This document shows, one piece after another, positions 1-8,007 of a stretch of DNA of 32,785 nucleotides; the first letter of the stretch is position 1, and every line of letters begins with the position of its first letter. The notes beneath the pieces were generated by a model, which saw only the letters and a list, made by a program, of their open reading frames with translations, had not been told where the DNA came from and searched no databases. The translations under genes were made by a program, and so were the position numbers. Source of the stretch: Variovorax sp. YR752 (GTDB taxonomy: Bacteria; Pseudomonadota; Gammaproteobacteria; Burkholderiales; Burkholderiaceae_C); assembly GCA_945860785.1 (NCBI GenBank), contig CAMATD010000031.1, forward strand, positions 1 to 32,785. The letters are read 5' to 3'.

Positions 1-1046
1 CCAACCTCATGACCCCGGCCTCCTGCAGCTGGATGGTGCCGGCCCCGCGCGAGGGCGAGACGATCCCGGCCGATACCCAGGGCCTCGCGCCGGGCTACTG
101 CCTGGCCTGCAGCGTCACGCGCACGATTCCCGATCTCACGACGGAGAGCAACGGCGTGTTCTGGCGCAAGCTCGAACAGGCCAAGCGCCGGCTCATCTCG
201 CAGCTCCTCGCCCTCGGCCTCCCGGTGGTGAGCCGCCGTGCCGACCCGGTGCACGGCCTGGCCTTCGATTTCCCCAGCAACATGCCGGGCGGCCCGCACG
301 TCATGACCGGCCACGAGCACGGCGTGATCACCCTCAATGCGGAAGAGGCCGAAGACGCGGTGCGCGAACGCATCCACGCCGAAATGCGCGAGCCCTACCG
401 CACGCTGCTCGGCCACTTCCGCCACGAGATCGGCCACTACTACTGGGACCTGCTGGTAGAGCCCACGCCATGGAGCGAGGACTTTCGCACGCTCTTCGGC
501 GACGACCGCGCCGACTATGCGGCCGCGCTGCAGGCGCACTACGAGCAGGGCCCGCCACCCGACTGGGCCGACCGCTTCGTCAGCAGCTACGCGAGCACGC
601 ACCCGTGGGAAGACTGGGCCGAAACCTGGGCCCACTACCTGCACATGGTCGACACCGCGGACACCGCGATGAGTTTCGGCGTCGATGCGACCAACGTCGA
701 GCTGACGAGCGACCTCTTCACCGTCGAGGACCTCTGGCAGCCCGACCACCCCGATGCCGCGACATTCCTCGACTTCATCAACGGCTGGGTGCTGCTGACC
801 AACGTGCTCAACGAGCTGTCGCGCAGTATGGGGCAGCCCGACTACTACCCCTTCGTGCTGCCGCGCGCGGCGGTGGGCAAGCTGCAGTTCATCCATCGCG
901 TGATCACGGCGCAGCGGTCCGGCTCGGCGCCGACGATGGTGGTTTCCAGTGACGTGGCGGCGCCCGCGCCTGAGCCCACCGAGCCTGCGCCCGAAGAGGT
1001 GCAGTCACAATCCCAATCCCAGTCGCAAAGCGCCGGTCAGTCCTGA
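1..1046 (+). CDS. Putative zinc-binding metallopeptidase, C-terminal part (5' end outside window)
   Basis: The reading frame is open to the left edge, so the true start lies outside. From the first visible Met (position 9), residues 139-143 read HEIGH, an HExxH zinc-protease motif followed by YYW, and further acidic and histidine residues follow in a DWAETWAHYLH stretch that may supply the third zinc ligand. Cys residues near the visible N-terminus (Cys31-x2-Cys34, with Cys6) look like the end of a zinc ribbon. This arrangement, ribbon then HExxH, is that of the bacterial 'putative zinc-binding metallo-peptidase' family; substrates are unknown. The C-terminus is low-complexity, with alternating Gln-Ser. 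There is no signal peptide in the visible part. The gene converges on the CWC protein gene and overlaps its 3' end by 10 bp. Confidence 0.82.
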   Translation, partial: NLMTPASCSWMVPAPREGETIPADTQGLAPGYCLACSVTRTIPDLTTESNGVFWRKLEQAKRRLISQLLALGLPVVSRRADPVHGLAFDFPSNMPGGPHVMTGHEHGVITLNAEEAEDAVRERIHAEMREPYRTLLGHFRHEIGHYYWDLLVEPTPWSEDFRTLFGDDRADYAAALQAHYEQGPPPDWADRFVSSYASTHPWEDWAETWAHYLHMVDTADTAMSFGVDATNVELTSDLFTVEDLWQPDHPDAATFLDFINGWVLLTNVLNELSRSMGQPDYYPFVLPRAAVGKLQFIHRVITAQRSGSAPTMVVSSDVAAPAPEPTEPAPEEVQSQSQSQSQSAGQS

Positions 1047-1270
1047 GGCGGTGGCGTCCCCGCGGCGCAGCGCGCGCAAATGCAGGCCAGGCCCCGCAGG
1101 GACTCCGGCAGGTTCGCGAGCGGCGCATTGCTGAAGTCGACCTGCATGCACCAGCAGGGCGGCTGCGTCTGGCCCGTCTCGCGTTCGAGTTCCATCGCGC
1201 AGCGGTTCGACTCGCCGCACAGCGGGCAGCGCGTGGCGTCGATGACTGGCGCTGCCGCTGTTGTCGTCAT
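1037..1270 (-). CDS. Small cysteine-rich CWC family protein
   Basis: This 77-residue protein has nine cysteines arranged as C-P-L-C-G, then P-C-W-C-M, then C-I-C-A-R-C. The CWC signature and CxxC pairs match the cysteine-rich CWC family, presumably a metal-binding knuckle; no function is established. The start is ATG at 1268-1270, which overlaps the TGA of the phosphofructokinase gene as ATGA, so the two are probably translationally coupled. The stop lies inside the end of the convergent metallopeptidase gene. The size is normal for the family. The call rests on the cysteine pattern and the conserved W-C-M-Q-V-D-F neighbourhood. Confidence 0.75.
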   Translation of the reverse strand: MTTTAAAPVIDATRCPLCGESNRCAMELERETGQTQPPCWCMQVDFSNAPLANLPESLRGLACICARCAAGTPPPQD

Positions 1271-2523
1271 GCGAGCTCGAAAGCCGGCAGCTTCTTCGCC
1301 ACCGCAACGTTCTGCAGCGTCACGTAGACCGGCAGGCCGTCGCGGTAGGCCGGGTAGTCCTCGCCCTCGATCAGCGGCAGCAGGTAGCGCCTGCACTTCT
1401 CGGTGATGCCGTAGCCGTCGTCCGAAATGAAATCGCGCGGCATCGGCTTCTCGACATTGGCCACCGATTCGAGCGGCGCACTGCCAAGGCGGTAGGCATA
1501 CGGCACGTCGGAGGTGCGTTCGATCGTCGGCATCACCGCGTTGCGGCCCTCGAGCGCCAGCTCCACCGCGCGCTGGCCCAGCTCGTAGGCCTGCTTCACG
1601 TCGGTGGCCGAGGCGATGTGCCGCGCCGCGCGCTGCAGGTAGTCGGCCACGGCCCCGTGGAACTTGTGGCCCAGCGCGTCCTTGATCATCTGCGCCACCA
1701 CCGGCGCGGCCCCGCCGAGCTGCGCATGGCCGAAGGCATCGCGCGTGCCCTGTTCGGCCAGGAAGGTGCCGTCGGGATGGTGGCAACCTTCGGAGACCAC
1801 GACCGAGCAGTAGCCGTGCTGCTTCACCAGCTCATCGACGCGCGCGATGAAGCGCGGCTTGTCGAATTCGATCTCCGGGAACAGCACCACCACCGGAATG
1901 CCATGGTCCGCAGCCAGCCCGCCCGCCGCGGCAATCCAGCCCGCATGCCGCCCCATCACCTCGAGCACAAACACCTTGGTCGACGTGGCCGCCATCGAGC
2001 GCACGTCGAACGAGGCCTCGAGCGTCGACACCGCCACGTACTTCGCGACCGAGCCGAAGCCCGGGCAGCAGTCGGTCAGCGGCAGGTCGTTGTCGATGGT
2101 CTTGGGCACATGGATGGCCTGCAGCGGATAGCCGAGCGACTGCGACAGCTGGCTCACCTTGAAGCAGGTGTCGGCCGAATCGCCACCGCCGTTGTAGAAG
2201 AAGTAGCCGATGCCGTGGGCCTTGAACACCTCGATCAGCCGCTCGTACTCGCGCCGGTTCTTTTCGAGCGACTTGAGCTTGTAGCGGCAGGAGCCGAAGG
2301 CACCCGAAGGCGTGGAGCGCAATGCCGCGATGGCTTCAGCTGATTCGGCGCCCGTGTCGATCAGCTCCTCGGTCAGCGCGCCGATGATGCCGTTGCGCCC
2401 CGCATAGAGCTTGCCGATGCGGTCCGGGTGTTTTCGTGCCGTTTCGATCACGCCGCAGGCCGACGCGTTGATGACCGAGGTGACGCCGCCCGACTGGGCG
2501 TAGAAGGCGTTGAGGATGGGCAT
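1267..2523 (-). CDS. pfp: Pyrophosphate-dependent 6-phosphofructokinase
   Basis: This 418-residue enzyme phosphorylates fructose-6-phosphate to fructose-1,6-bisphosphate, here most likely with PPi as the donor and therefore reversibly, in the cytoplasmic glycolysis/gluconeogenesis pathway. The N-terminal loop reads YAQSGGVTSVINA. The donor-site motif reads NGGGDSADT, giving Asp where ATP enzymes have the second Gly of GGDGS. The catalytic loop reads PKTIDNDLP, with Lys where ATP enzymes have Gly (PGTIDND). Both substitutions are the known hallmarks of the PPi type. MGRHAGW is the usual substrate-binding motif. The frame is intact and the length is normal. The gene sits 45 bp downstream of the hydratase gene and overlaps the CWC gene by 4 bp, so it is probably part of a minus-strand operon. 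No allosteric prediction is possible. Confidence 0.93.
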   Translation of the reverse strand: MPILNAFYAQSGGVTSVINASACGVIETARKHPDRIGKLYAGRNGIIGALTEELIDTGAESAEAIAALRSTPSGAFGSCRYKLKSLEKNRREYERLIEVFKAHGIGYFFYNGGGDSADTCFKVSQLSQSLGYPLQAIHVPKTIDNDLPLTDCCPGFGSVAKYVAVSTLEASFDVRSMAATSTKVFVLEVMGRHAGWIAAAGGLAADHGIPVVVLFPEIEFDKPRFIARVDELVKQHGYCSVVVSEGCHHPDGTFLAEQGTRDAFGHAQLGGAAPVVAQMIKDALGHKFHGAVADYLQRAARHIASATDVKQAYELGQRAVELALEGRNAVMPTIERTSDVPYAYRLGSAPLESVANVEKPMPRDFISDDGYGITEKCRRYLLPLIEGEDYPAYRDGLPVYVTLQNVAVAKKLPAFELA

Positions 2524-2568
2524 GCGGCATTGTCCCGCAGGCCTCCGGCAGGCGCCAGTGTCAGGATG

Positions 2569-3385
2569 TCAGCGGCTCTCGAAGGCGGGCGGCCGCTTCT
2601 GCAGGAAGGCACTCACGCCTTCGCGGAAGCTCGGGCGGTCGATCAGCTCGCGCTGGCGTTCGCTTTCGTAGTGCAGCTGTTCCTTCAGCGTGTGGCGCTC
2701 GGAGGCCTCGAAGGCTTCGCGCGCTTCGATCACTGCATGTGCCGGCAAACGGGCGAGCCGCTGCGCAATCGCGCGTGCTTCGTCGAGCAGTTGCTCGTCG
2801 TCGGCGCAGGCCCAGATCAGTCCCCACTGCACGGCGCGCCCCGCACTGAGGCGCTCGTCGAGCAGCGCCATGCCCATCGCACGCGCCTTGCCGGCGCGGC
2901 GCGGAATGGCCCAGGTGCAGCCCAGGTCCGGCACGATGCCGAGCTTGGGCAGGAAGGGCAGGTAGAAGTACGCGCTGCGTGCGGCGATTGTCACGTCGGC
3001 CGCGAGCGCCAGGCCCACGCCGGCACCGGCCGCGGGGCCGTTGACTGCGGCGACCACCGGCACGGGCAGCGTGCGCAGCGTCTCGATCAGGTTGCTGAGC
3101 GACTGCATCCATTCGACCGTCTGCGTGCCGAGCGACTTGCCTTCCTCGCCGGGCGCCATCGCGCTGAGGTCGGCGCCCACGCAGAAGGCCTTGCCCGCAC
3201 CCGTCAGGATCACGGCGCGCACCGCGCGGTCGTCGCGGATGCGCTCCAGCGTGTCGCGCAACTCGAGTGTCGCGCAACTCGATCTGCAGCCCGTGCGCAA
3301 TCGGGTTCAGCTTGGCCGGCAGGTTCAGCGTGAGCGTCGCGATGCCGTCGGCCAGTTCGTAGAGGATCAGTGCTTGGGAGTCCAT
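2569..3385 (-). pseudogene. Enoyl-CoA hydratase/isomerase, PaaG-like, frameshifted by a 16-bp tandem duplication
   Basis: The start codon is ATG at 3383-3385 (MDSQALILYE). The frame is lost at 3251-3282, where a 16-bp sequence occurs twice in tandem. Removing one copy restores a continuous 266-residue crotonase-fold protein through LQIELRDTLERIRDD. Family features are clear: KAFCVGADLSAM and NGPAAGAGVGLALAAD supply the oxyanion hole, and GIVPDLGCTW with RARAMG-like GKARAMGMALL resembles PaaG, the phenylacetate-pathway ring-epoxide isomerase, where the Asp in VPD is catalytic. The substrate cannot be decided. It follows the DUF2917 gene by 32 bp and precedes pfp by 45 bp. As written only the part from about 3250 leftward would make the core fold, and it would lack its N-terminal strand. 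Confidence 0.85.
3251..3282. repeat. Exact 16-bp tandem duplication inside the hydratase gene
   Basis: The unit GTGTCGCGCAACTCGA occupies 3251-3266 and is repeated without a gap at 3267-3282. Because 16 is not a multiple of three, the duplication shifts the minus-strand hydratase frame; one copy gives a perfect family match. Confidence 0.97.
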
Positions 3386-3417
3386 GGCATCGAGGGTCGA
3401 TGCCGATGGCACTCCGG

Positions 3418-3744
3418 TCAAGCCGGGGACAACCCGTGGGGCAGAAGTCGCCAAGGCGACCACTGGCGCGCGGGTCGCGGCAGAGGCATCGCGGCGGGCT
3501 GCGCATCCGACACGGTGATGCACGACGAGGTCAGTGCCGATACCAGGATGCGGCGGTGTTCCGTGCCATCGAAGCGGTCGCCCGGTTCGAGCACGATGTC
3601 GCGCGGATCGCGGTCGAGCGTGACCCAGACCGTGCCGCTGCGGCATTCGATGCCCACGCCCGCGCCATCGGGCACGGCGAAGACGGCGCGGGTCGGCAGG
3701 CTGACGTGGAAGCGGGAGGAAGAAGGATTCTGGCGGGTGCTCAT
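3418..3744 (-). CDS. DUF2917 domain-containing protein
   Basis: This 108-residue protein is recognised as DUF2917-like by a core of short beta strands (VWVTLDRDPRDIVLEPGDRF), a cupin-like motif found in small Burkholderiales proteins of unknown function. I chose ATG 3742-3744 (MSTRQ) because GGAG lies six bases upstream; an ATG four codons further out has no ribosome-binding site. There is no signal peptide and there are no membrane segments. The C-terminal 30 residues are Pro/Arg-rich and probably disordered. It is divergent from a GcvA-type LysR gene, with a palindromic LysR box between them, and could head the minus-strand operon with the hydratase and pfp. Function is unknown. Confidence 0.72.
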   Translation of the reverse strand: MSTRQNPSSSRFHVSLPTRAVFAVPDGAGVGIECRSGTVWVTLDRDPRDIVLEPGDRFDGTEHRRILVSALTSSCITVSDAQPAAMPLPRPARQWSPWRLLPHGLSPA

Positions 3745-3759
3745 GGCAAGCTCCATTGC

Positions 3760-3774
3760 ATTCGTGATACGAAT
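3760..3774. promoter_or_regulatory. Palindromic LysR box (T-N11-A) between DUF2917 and lysR genes
   Basis: The sequence ATTCGTGATACGAAT is a perfect inverted repeat (6-bp arms, 3-bp centre) with T-N11-A geometry. It lies in the 95-bp divergent region, 16 bp upstream of the DUF2917 start codon, where a LysR regulator encoded next door could bind. No footprint evidence exists here. Confidence 0.5.
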
Positions 3775-3839
3775 GAATATAGTGAGTTGATCTCGTCCTT
3801 ACACGCGGTCATTCGGAACTCGTTGCATGCTTGCAGAGA

Positions 3840-4764
3840 ATGCGAAAGCCCTCCGGCACCCTGGGTGGCGAACTCCCGCCGCTCGAACTGCTGCGCAGTT
3901 TCGAGGCGGCCGCGCGCCGGCTCAGCTTCACGCTGGCAGCCGGTGAGCTGCACCTCACGCAGTCGGCCGTGAGCCGGCAGATCCAGCAGCTCGAAGCCAG
4001 CCTGGGCGTGCTGCTGTTCGAGCGCCGCCACCGCGCGCTGTCGCTCACCGAAGCGGGCAGCGTCATGCAGCGCGCCGTGACCGACAGCCTGGAACGGCTG
4101 CGCGATGCCACGGCATCGGGTGCGCGCCAGTTCCGCGCCGCGGCAGGTGGCGATCACCACCACGCCGGGCTTCGCATCGCTCTGGCTCATTCCGAAGCTC
4201 GCGCGCTTCACGGGCAGCCATCCCCAGGTCGACGTGCGCGTGTCGGCCACGCTCGAAGTGCTGGACCTGGAGAACAGCCGCATCGACCTGGCGGTGCGCT
4301 TTGCGCCGATCGGCCGGGGTGTCGGCCCGGCGCTGTTCGAGGAGTCGGTGATCCCGCTGTGCTCTCCGCAACTCGCCGCGTCGCTGCGCGAGCTGTCGGA
4401 TTTCTCGAAGCTCACGCTGCTGACCGTGGAATACCCGGACCACAGCGAAGCGCCCACCGCCGATTGGGAACCCTGGCTCAAGGTGATGGGACTGGAAGAC
4501 CTGCGCATGAAGAGCACGCTGCGCTTCACGCAGTATGCCGATGCGGTGGCCGCCGCGGTGGCGGGGCAGGGCGTGGTGATCGGCCGGCTGCCGTTGCTGC
4601 GCGAGCTGGTGCGCGATGGCCGGCTCGTGGCGCCGCTCGGCGAGGGCGCGGCATCGCACCGCGGCTATTTCGTCGAGACCTCGAGGCGTACCGCGACAAA
4701 CCGCGACGCGCAGGACTTCGCGCAATGGCTGCGCGACGAAGCGGAGGCGGCGCAGCGAACCTGA
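3840..4764 (+). pseudogene. GcvA-type LysR transcriptional regulator, frameshifted
   Basis: The N-terminal part (ATG 3840) is a clear winged helix-turn-helix: LRSFEAAARRLSFTLAAGEL, then LTQSAVSRQIQQLE and LFERRHRALSLTEAG, residues about 15-75. The frame breaks near 4111-4120, where one extra base (probably the T at 4116) interrupts it. The downstream frame continues with the co-inducer domain, AITTTPGFASLWLIPKLARF, then VDVRVSATLEVLDL and DLAVRF, which is typical of GcvA-like regulators. Dropping one base gives 307 residues, the normal family length. It is divergent from the DUF2917 gene and convergent with the fasciclin gene. Its target is probably the neighbouring minus-strand operon through the 3760-3774 box (inference). 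TTG 3831 is an alternative start. Confidence 0.85.
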
Positions 4765-4801
4765 TGAAGGCCCGCCGCGCTCGTACCGTGCGAGAGAACG
4801 A

Positions 4802-5361
4802 TCAACCCGGCAGCAGCACCTTGTTGACGACGTGGATCACGCCGTTCGACTGGTAGACGTTGGCGATCGTCACCGTGGCCATGCCGCCCTTGGCGTCGGT
4901 CACCATCACGTTGCTGCCGATCATCGTCGCGGTCAGCGTGCCGCCGCTCGCGGTCTTCAGCATGGCCTTGCCGCCGCCTGCCTTGATCGCGTTCTGAGCG
5001 CCGGGCCGTCCATCTTGCCGGCCACCACGTGATAGGTCAGCACCTTGGTCAGCGTGGGCTTGTTCTCGGGCTTGAGCAGCGCGTCGACGGTGCCGGCCGG
5101 CAGTGCGGCGAAGGCGGCATTCGTCGGTGCGAACACGGTGAACGGCCCCGTGCTCTTAAGCGTGCCCACCAGGTCCGCGGCTTTGACCGCGGCAACCAGC
5201 GTCGTGTGATCCTTCGAATTCACTGCGTTGTCGACGATGTCCTTCGTCGGGTACATCGCGGCGCCGCCGACCATCGGGTTCGATGCGGCGCTGCCACCCA
5301 TGCCGCCCGCGCAAGCGCCGAGCAGGACCGAAACACCGACCGCGATCATGAGTTTTTTCAT
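4802..5361 (-). pseudogene. Fasciclin-domain lipoprotein, frameshifted
   Basis: The start is ATG 5359-5361 with AGGAG six bases upstream. The N-terminus [17 protein letters not shown] is a lipoprotein signal with the lipobox cysteine at residue 17. A FAS1/fasciclin domain follows: [15 protein letters not shown], then [19 protein letters not shown], then [13 protein letters not shown]. The frame is lost near 4995-5000, where one base appears to be missing; in the shifted frame the domain ends normally (TASGGTLTA, then NGVIHVVNKVLLPG) with a stop at 4802-4804. Restoring the base gives 186 residues. FAS1 proteins are secreted or surface adhesion-type domains; the exact role in proteobacteria is unclear. 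Confidence 0.85.
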
Positions 5362-5704
5362 GGAAGTCTCCTGGAAAGAAAGGTGCACAAAGATCTCTGT
5401 GGAAACCGCCAGCAGCTCGGAGGCGCGATGCGCTTGAGATCAATACGGCGCGGAAGCGCGATTGGATTCGCGCACGAAGCCACGTCGGCTTTGCGCCACA
5501 GCGATTCATGCAGCGCTTGCGCATCGCCTGCGTGCTCGCCAAAATCCGCCCTTCGTTTTTCAGCAACCGTTTTTCTCTCTCGCCTGGCGACGACCAACCT
5601 CCCGGGCGACAACTCCATTCAATGAACCGTTTTCTGAACACCTGACCCGCACACCGACCGCCCCGGCCGGATGTGCATCCATGCATCCGCCGAGGCCCAT
5701 CGAC
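5362..5704. other. Non-coding stretch between fasciclin gene and terminator
   Basis: About 340 bases separate the fasciclin start from the terminator at 5705. The fasciclin ribosome-binding site is at its left edge. I see no reading frame with convincing protein character on either strand. Because an intrinsic plus-strand terminator closes this stretch, it might encode an untranslated leader or small RNA; no promoter could be assigned with confidence. Confidence 0.4.
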
Positions 5705-5745
5705 AAAGGCCCCGCGCAGCCATTCGCCGGGGCCTTTTTGTTTTT
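5705..5745 (+). terminator. Intrinsic terminator directly before the 72-aa gene
   Basis: Arms AAAGGCCCCG (5705-5714) and CGGGGCCTTT (5728-5737) form a perfect 10-bp stem with a 13-base loop, followed by a T-rich tail (TTTTTGTTTTT). It ends about a dozen bases before the ATG at 5759, and the GGAG ribosome-binding site (5746-5749) abuts its tail. No plus-strand gene ends upstream, so it terminates an unseen transcript or acts as an attenuator. Confidence 0.75.
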
Positions 5746-5758
5746 GGAGTGTGCGCAC

Positions 5759-5977
5759 ATGAGTGCTCAACGAAGGGCCCGCGACGACGAGAAGCGTCTG
5801 GGCCGGTTCTACTTTTCGGTGCCGGTGGCGGCACCTCGCAATCCCGTGGTGGCTGCGATGGCGCGCCGCGAATCGAGCCAGGGCGCAGGGCGTCATCTGC
5901 GCACGCACCGTGCGGAGCGGCGTGCGCAGAAGGTCGCCTTGCAGAAGGCTGCGCGCAGCCTCGGGCGGGAGGACTGA
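5759..5977 (+). CDS. Small basic protein of unknown function
   Basis: This 72-residue protein starts at ATG 5759 with GGAG about ten bases upstream. It is rich in Arg, Ala and Lys (RRARDDEKRLGRFYF at the front, Arg/His-rich in the middle), has no cysteine, signal peptide or membrane helix, and looks suited to nucleic-acid or ribosome contact, though that is only an inference from charge. It is followed by the next gene after a single base (TGA-C-ATG), so the two are almost certainly co-transcribed and probably coupled. I do not recognise the family. The start is inferred from the ribosome-binding site; the frame is open further upstream, but through the terminator. Confidence 0.6.
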   Translation: MSAQRRARDDEKRLGRFYFSVPVAAPRNPVVAAMARRESSQGAGRHLRTHRAERRAQKVALQKAARSLGRED

Positions 5978-5978
5978 C

Positions 5979-6737
5979 ATGCGTGAAGACATGGACAAGG
6001 TCATCGTCGAGCGGCCGCGTCGCGGTGGTCGCGTGCAGGGGGACGGGCGCGCCTTTCGCAACAGCAAGGAGCGCGGTTCGCACCTGGGCATGCAGCGTGG
6101 CTACCAGCACCGCAAGTGGCTCAACGAGAACCTCGCGCCGCTGAAACGCTGGCTGCACAAGCAGGTGCACCGGCCGTGGGACAAGGTGTATGCGGAGATC
6201 TGCGGCGGCATCGACCGTCGCAGCACGGTGCAGGCGCACATCTTCGAGCACATCGACGATTTCGTCGTGCGCGACACCGTGCTGCGCGACGGCGAAGTGC
6301 GGGTGCGGCCACGCCGTTGGGGCGGCGATCTGCATGTGCCGCTGCGCGACGCACTGCGCGTGGAACTGTTCGTGCATCCGGTCACCGGCATCCTGCTCCC
6401 CAACCGAGCCCGGCTCAAGGCGCGGCAGAACCGGGCTGCTAGCAAGCCAAAGATCGTGATCGCCCGCATCGTGATCGACGACGCCATCGAGTGGCATCTT
6501 GTCGATGGCTGCTGGTTCGAAATCCGACTGGCACCGTTCCCCGAAAACAAGGGGCTCGGTGCGAAGGAAGAGAAGCGCTATGACGTGCTGCGCGGCTGCC
6601 TCGTGACCCGACGCGGCGTGTGCCACGCGCCGGCGGGAACGGCATACCGCCAGGTCACGTACGCGCAGGACTTCGTCTACGCCGTGGCCAAGCGCCAGCT
6701 CAGCCGCCGCGAAGTGCGTGCCCGACTGCCTGAATGA
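5979..6737 (+). CDS. Conserved-looking protein of unknown function, 252 aa
   Basis: The start codon is ATG 5979, one base after the previous stop. The first 45 residues are basic (VIVERPRRGGRVQGDGRAF) and the centre holds a distinctive block, KRWLHKQVHRPWDKVYAEI, then VQAHIFEHIDDFVVRDTVLRD, that looks conserved (W, H and D residues). Proteins with a 'RPWDKV...E' block and a following H-x-x-D-F helix are known to me only as uncharacterised. No membrane helix, signal peptide or nuclease motif is evident. The frame is intact and the base composition matches the flanking chromosome. It converges on the MFS gene with only 7 bp between the stops. It probably works with the 72-residue protein upstream. 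Confidence 0.7.
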   Translation: MREDMDKVIVERPRRGGRVQGDGRAFRNSKERGSHLGMQRGYQHRKWLNENLAPLKRWLHKQVHRPWDKVYAEICGGIDRRSTVQAHIFEHIDDFVVRDTVLRDGEVRVRPRRWGGDLHVPLRDALRVELFVHPVTGILLPNRARLKARQNRAASKPKIVIARIVIDDAIEWHLVDGCWFEIRLAPFPENKGLGAKEEKRYDVLRGCLVTRRGVCHAPAGTAYRQVTYAQDFVYAVAKRQLSRREVRARLPE

Positions 6738-6744
6738 CAGGTGA

Positions 6745-8007
6745 TCAGGCGCGAGGGTCGCGCGGCTCTGCGCGCGGGCGTTCGTGCGCGCGCGGCAGCA
6801 GCAGGAACGCCAACGTGCCGGCGACCAGCATGCCCGCGACCGTGAGGAACACCGCGCGGAAGGGCTCGGCGCCATGCGCCACGGCCCACGACACGGCCCA
6901 CGACACGGCCCACGACACGGCCCACGACACGGCCACGCCGGTCGTCCATTGCATGAGCGAGACGCCGAGGAACATGGCCATGTTGAGCAAGGCCATCGCG
7001 CGCCCGGTCATCGCCGCCGGGTAGGCGTTCTTGGTGTACGCGTACTGCAGCACGCTGTAGCCGGAGAGAAGGCCGTAGACGATCGGCAGGCCGATGTCGA
7101 CCGCGCGCGAATGCGTCAGCGCCATGGCGCCGAACATCAGTGCACCGGCGAACGCGCAGCCGGCCATCCAGCGGCCGCGCCTTGCGCCGCCCGGGTCCAT
7201 GCGCCCGAACAGCGTCGGGCTGATCATGCCGGCGACCGTCATGACCAGCGCCACGTTGCCGCTGGCAATCAGCGAAAGGCCGTGGCGCTCGTGCAGCACC
7301 GGCCCGAGCCACAGGCCGCGCAGCGTGATGAAGGCCGCATACGACACGCAGGCGAAGCAGATCAGCCCCAGGGTGTGCGGCATGGCGAACAGCGGCAACA
7401 GTTCGCGCACGGCCTTGCGCAGCGACTGGCGCTCGGCGGGCACCTGTGGGTCCGGTTGATCCGCCGCACGCGCGGGTTCGCGCACGCGCCAGAAAATGAC
7501 CAGCCACGAGAGCACGGCGAACGCGGCCAAGCACGCATAGCCGGTCCGCCACGACGAGGCCTCGATCAGCAAGGCCAGCGGCGTGCCGGTGAACAGGATG
7601 CCCAGGCCCGCCAGGCTCATCACCAGCCCGGACATGGCGGTGAAGCGCGAGGCCTCGAAGTGCCGCGCGATGAACACGGTACAGGCCAGGAACGCCGGCG
7701 CGCAATCGACACCGATCAGCGCCTGCCCCAGGATCAAGGCGCTGAAGCTCGACGCCATCGCGCACAGCACGGCGCCCGCGACGGCCAGGGGAAAGGCGGT
7801 CAAGACCGTACGGCGCACACCGAGCATGTCGATCGACACGCCCATCGCGAGCTGCATGATGCCGAACGCGAAGTGAAAGGTGCCCGCCCACATCCCGAGT
7901 TCCTGGGGCGTCAGGCCGAAGTGCCGGGTCAGGGGCGTGGCCATCATGGCGCCGACCGTGCGGAAGGCTTGGCTCAGCGCGAAGGCAGTGGCCAGGGCGA
8001 CGAGCAT
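6745..8007 (-). CDS. MFS transporter with a tetrapeptide repeat in one membrane helix
   Basis: This 420-residue inner-membrane protein has about 12 hydrophobic helices and MFS loop motifs (GVSIDMLGVRRTVL between helices 2 and 3). The first helix contains ALSQAFRTVGAMMATPL. Residues about 359-376 are four copies of V-S-W-A, encoded by four perfect 12-bp repeats (6881-6928), which lengthen a helix near the C-terminus. The substrate is unknown; the neighbours give no hint. ATG 8005-8007 falls immediately before helix 1. The usual short N-terminal tail seems to lie in another frame: ATG 8075-8077 opens MKTNRRRPSADTPP, and removing one C from the C-rich stretch at about 8030-8045 would join it to RWSASATAM and the present start. 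An N-terminal frameshift is therefore possible. Confidence 0.85.
   Translation of the reverse strand: MLVALATAFALSQAFRTVGAMMATPLTRHFGLTPQELGMWAGTFHFAFGIMQLAMGVSIDMLGVRRTVLTAFPLAVAGAVLCAMASSFSALILGQALIGVDCAPAFLACTVFIARHFEASRFTAMSGLVMSLAGLGILFTGTPLALLIEASSWRTGYACLAAFAVLSWLVIFWRVREPARAADQPDPQVPAERQSLRKAVRELLPLFAMPHTLGLICFACVSYAAFITLRGLWLGPVLHERHGLSLIASGNVALVMTVAGMISPTLFGRMDPGGARRGRWMAGCAFAGALMFGAMALTHSRAVDIGLPIVYGLLSGYSVLQYAYTKNAYPAAMTGRAMALLNMAMFLGVSLMQWTTGVAVSWAVSWAVSWAVSWAVAHGAEPFRAVFLTVAGMLVAGTLAFLLLPRAHERPRAEPRDPRA
6881..6934. repeat. 12-bp tandem repeat, four full copies, in the MFS gene
   Basis: The unit ACGGCCCACGAC is present at 6881-6892, 6893-6904, 6905-6916 and 6917-6928, followed by a partial copy. 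On the coding (minus) strand it specifies repeated V-S-W-A within a transmembrane segment. The unit length preserves the frame whatever the copy number. Confidence 0.97.

Noticed and set aside
6881-6934. Possible CRISPR array
   Set aside because: The units are 12 bp with no spacers and lie within a coding sequence.
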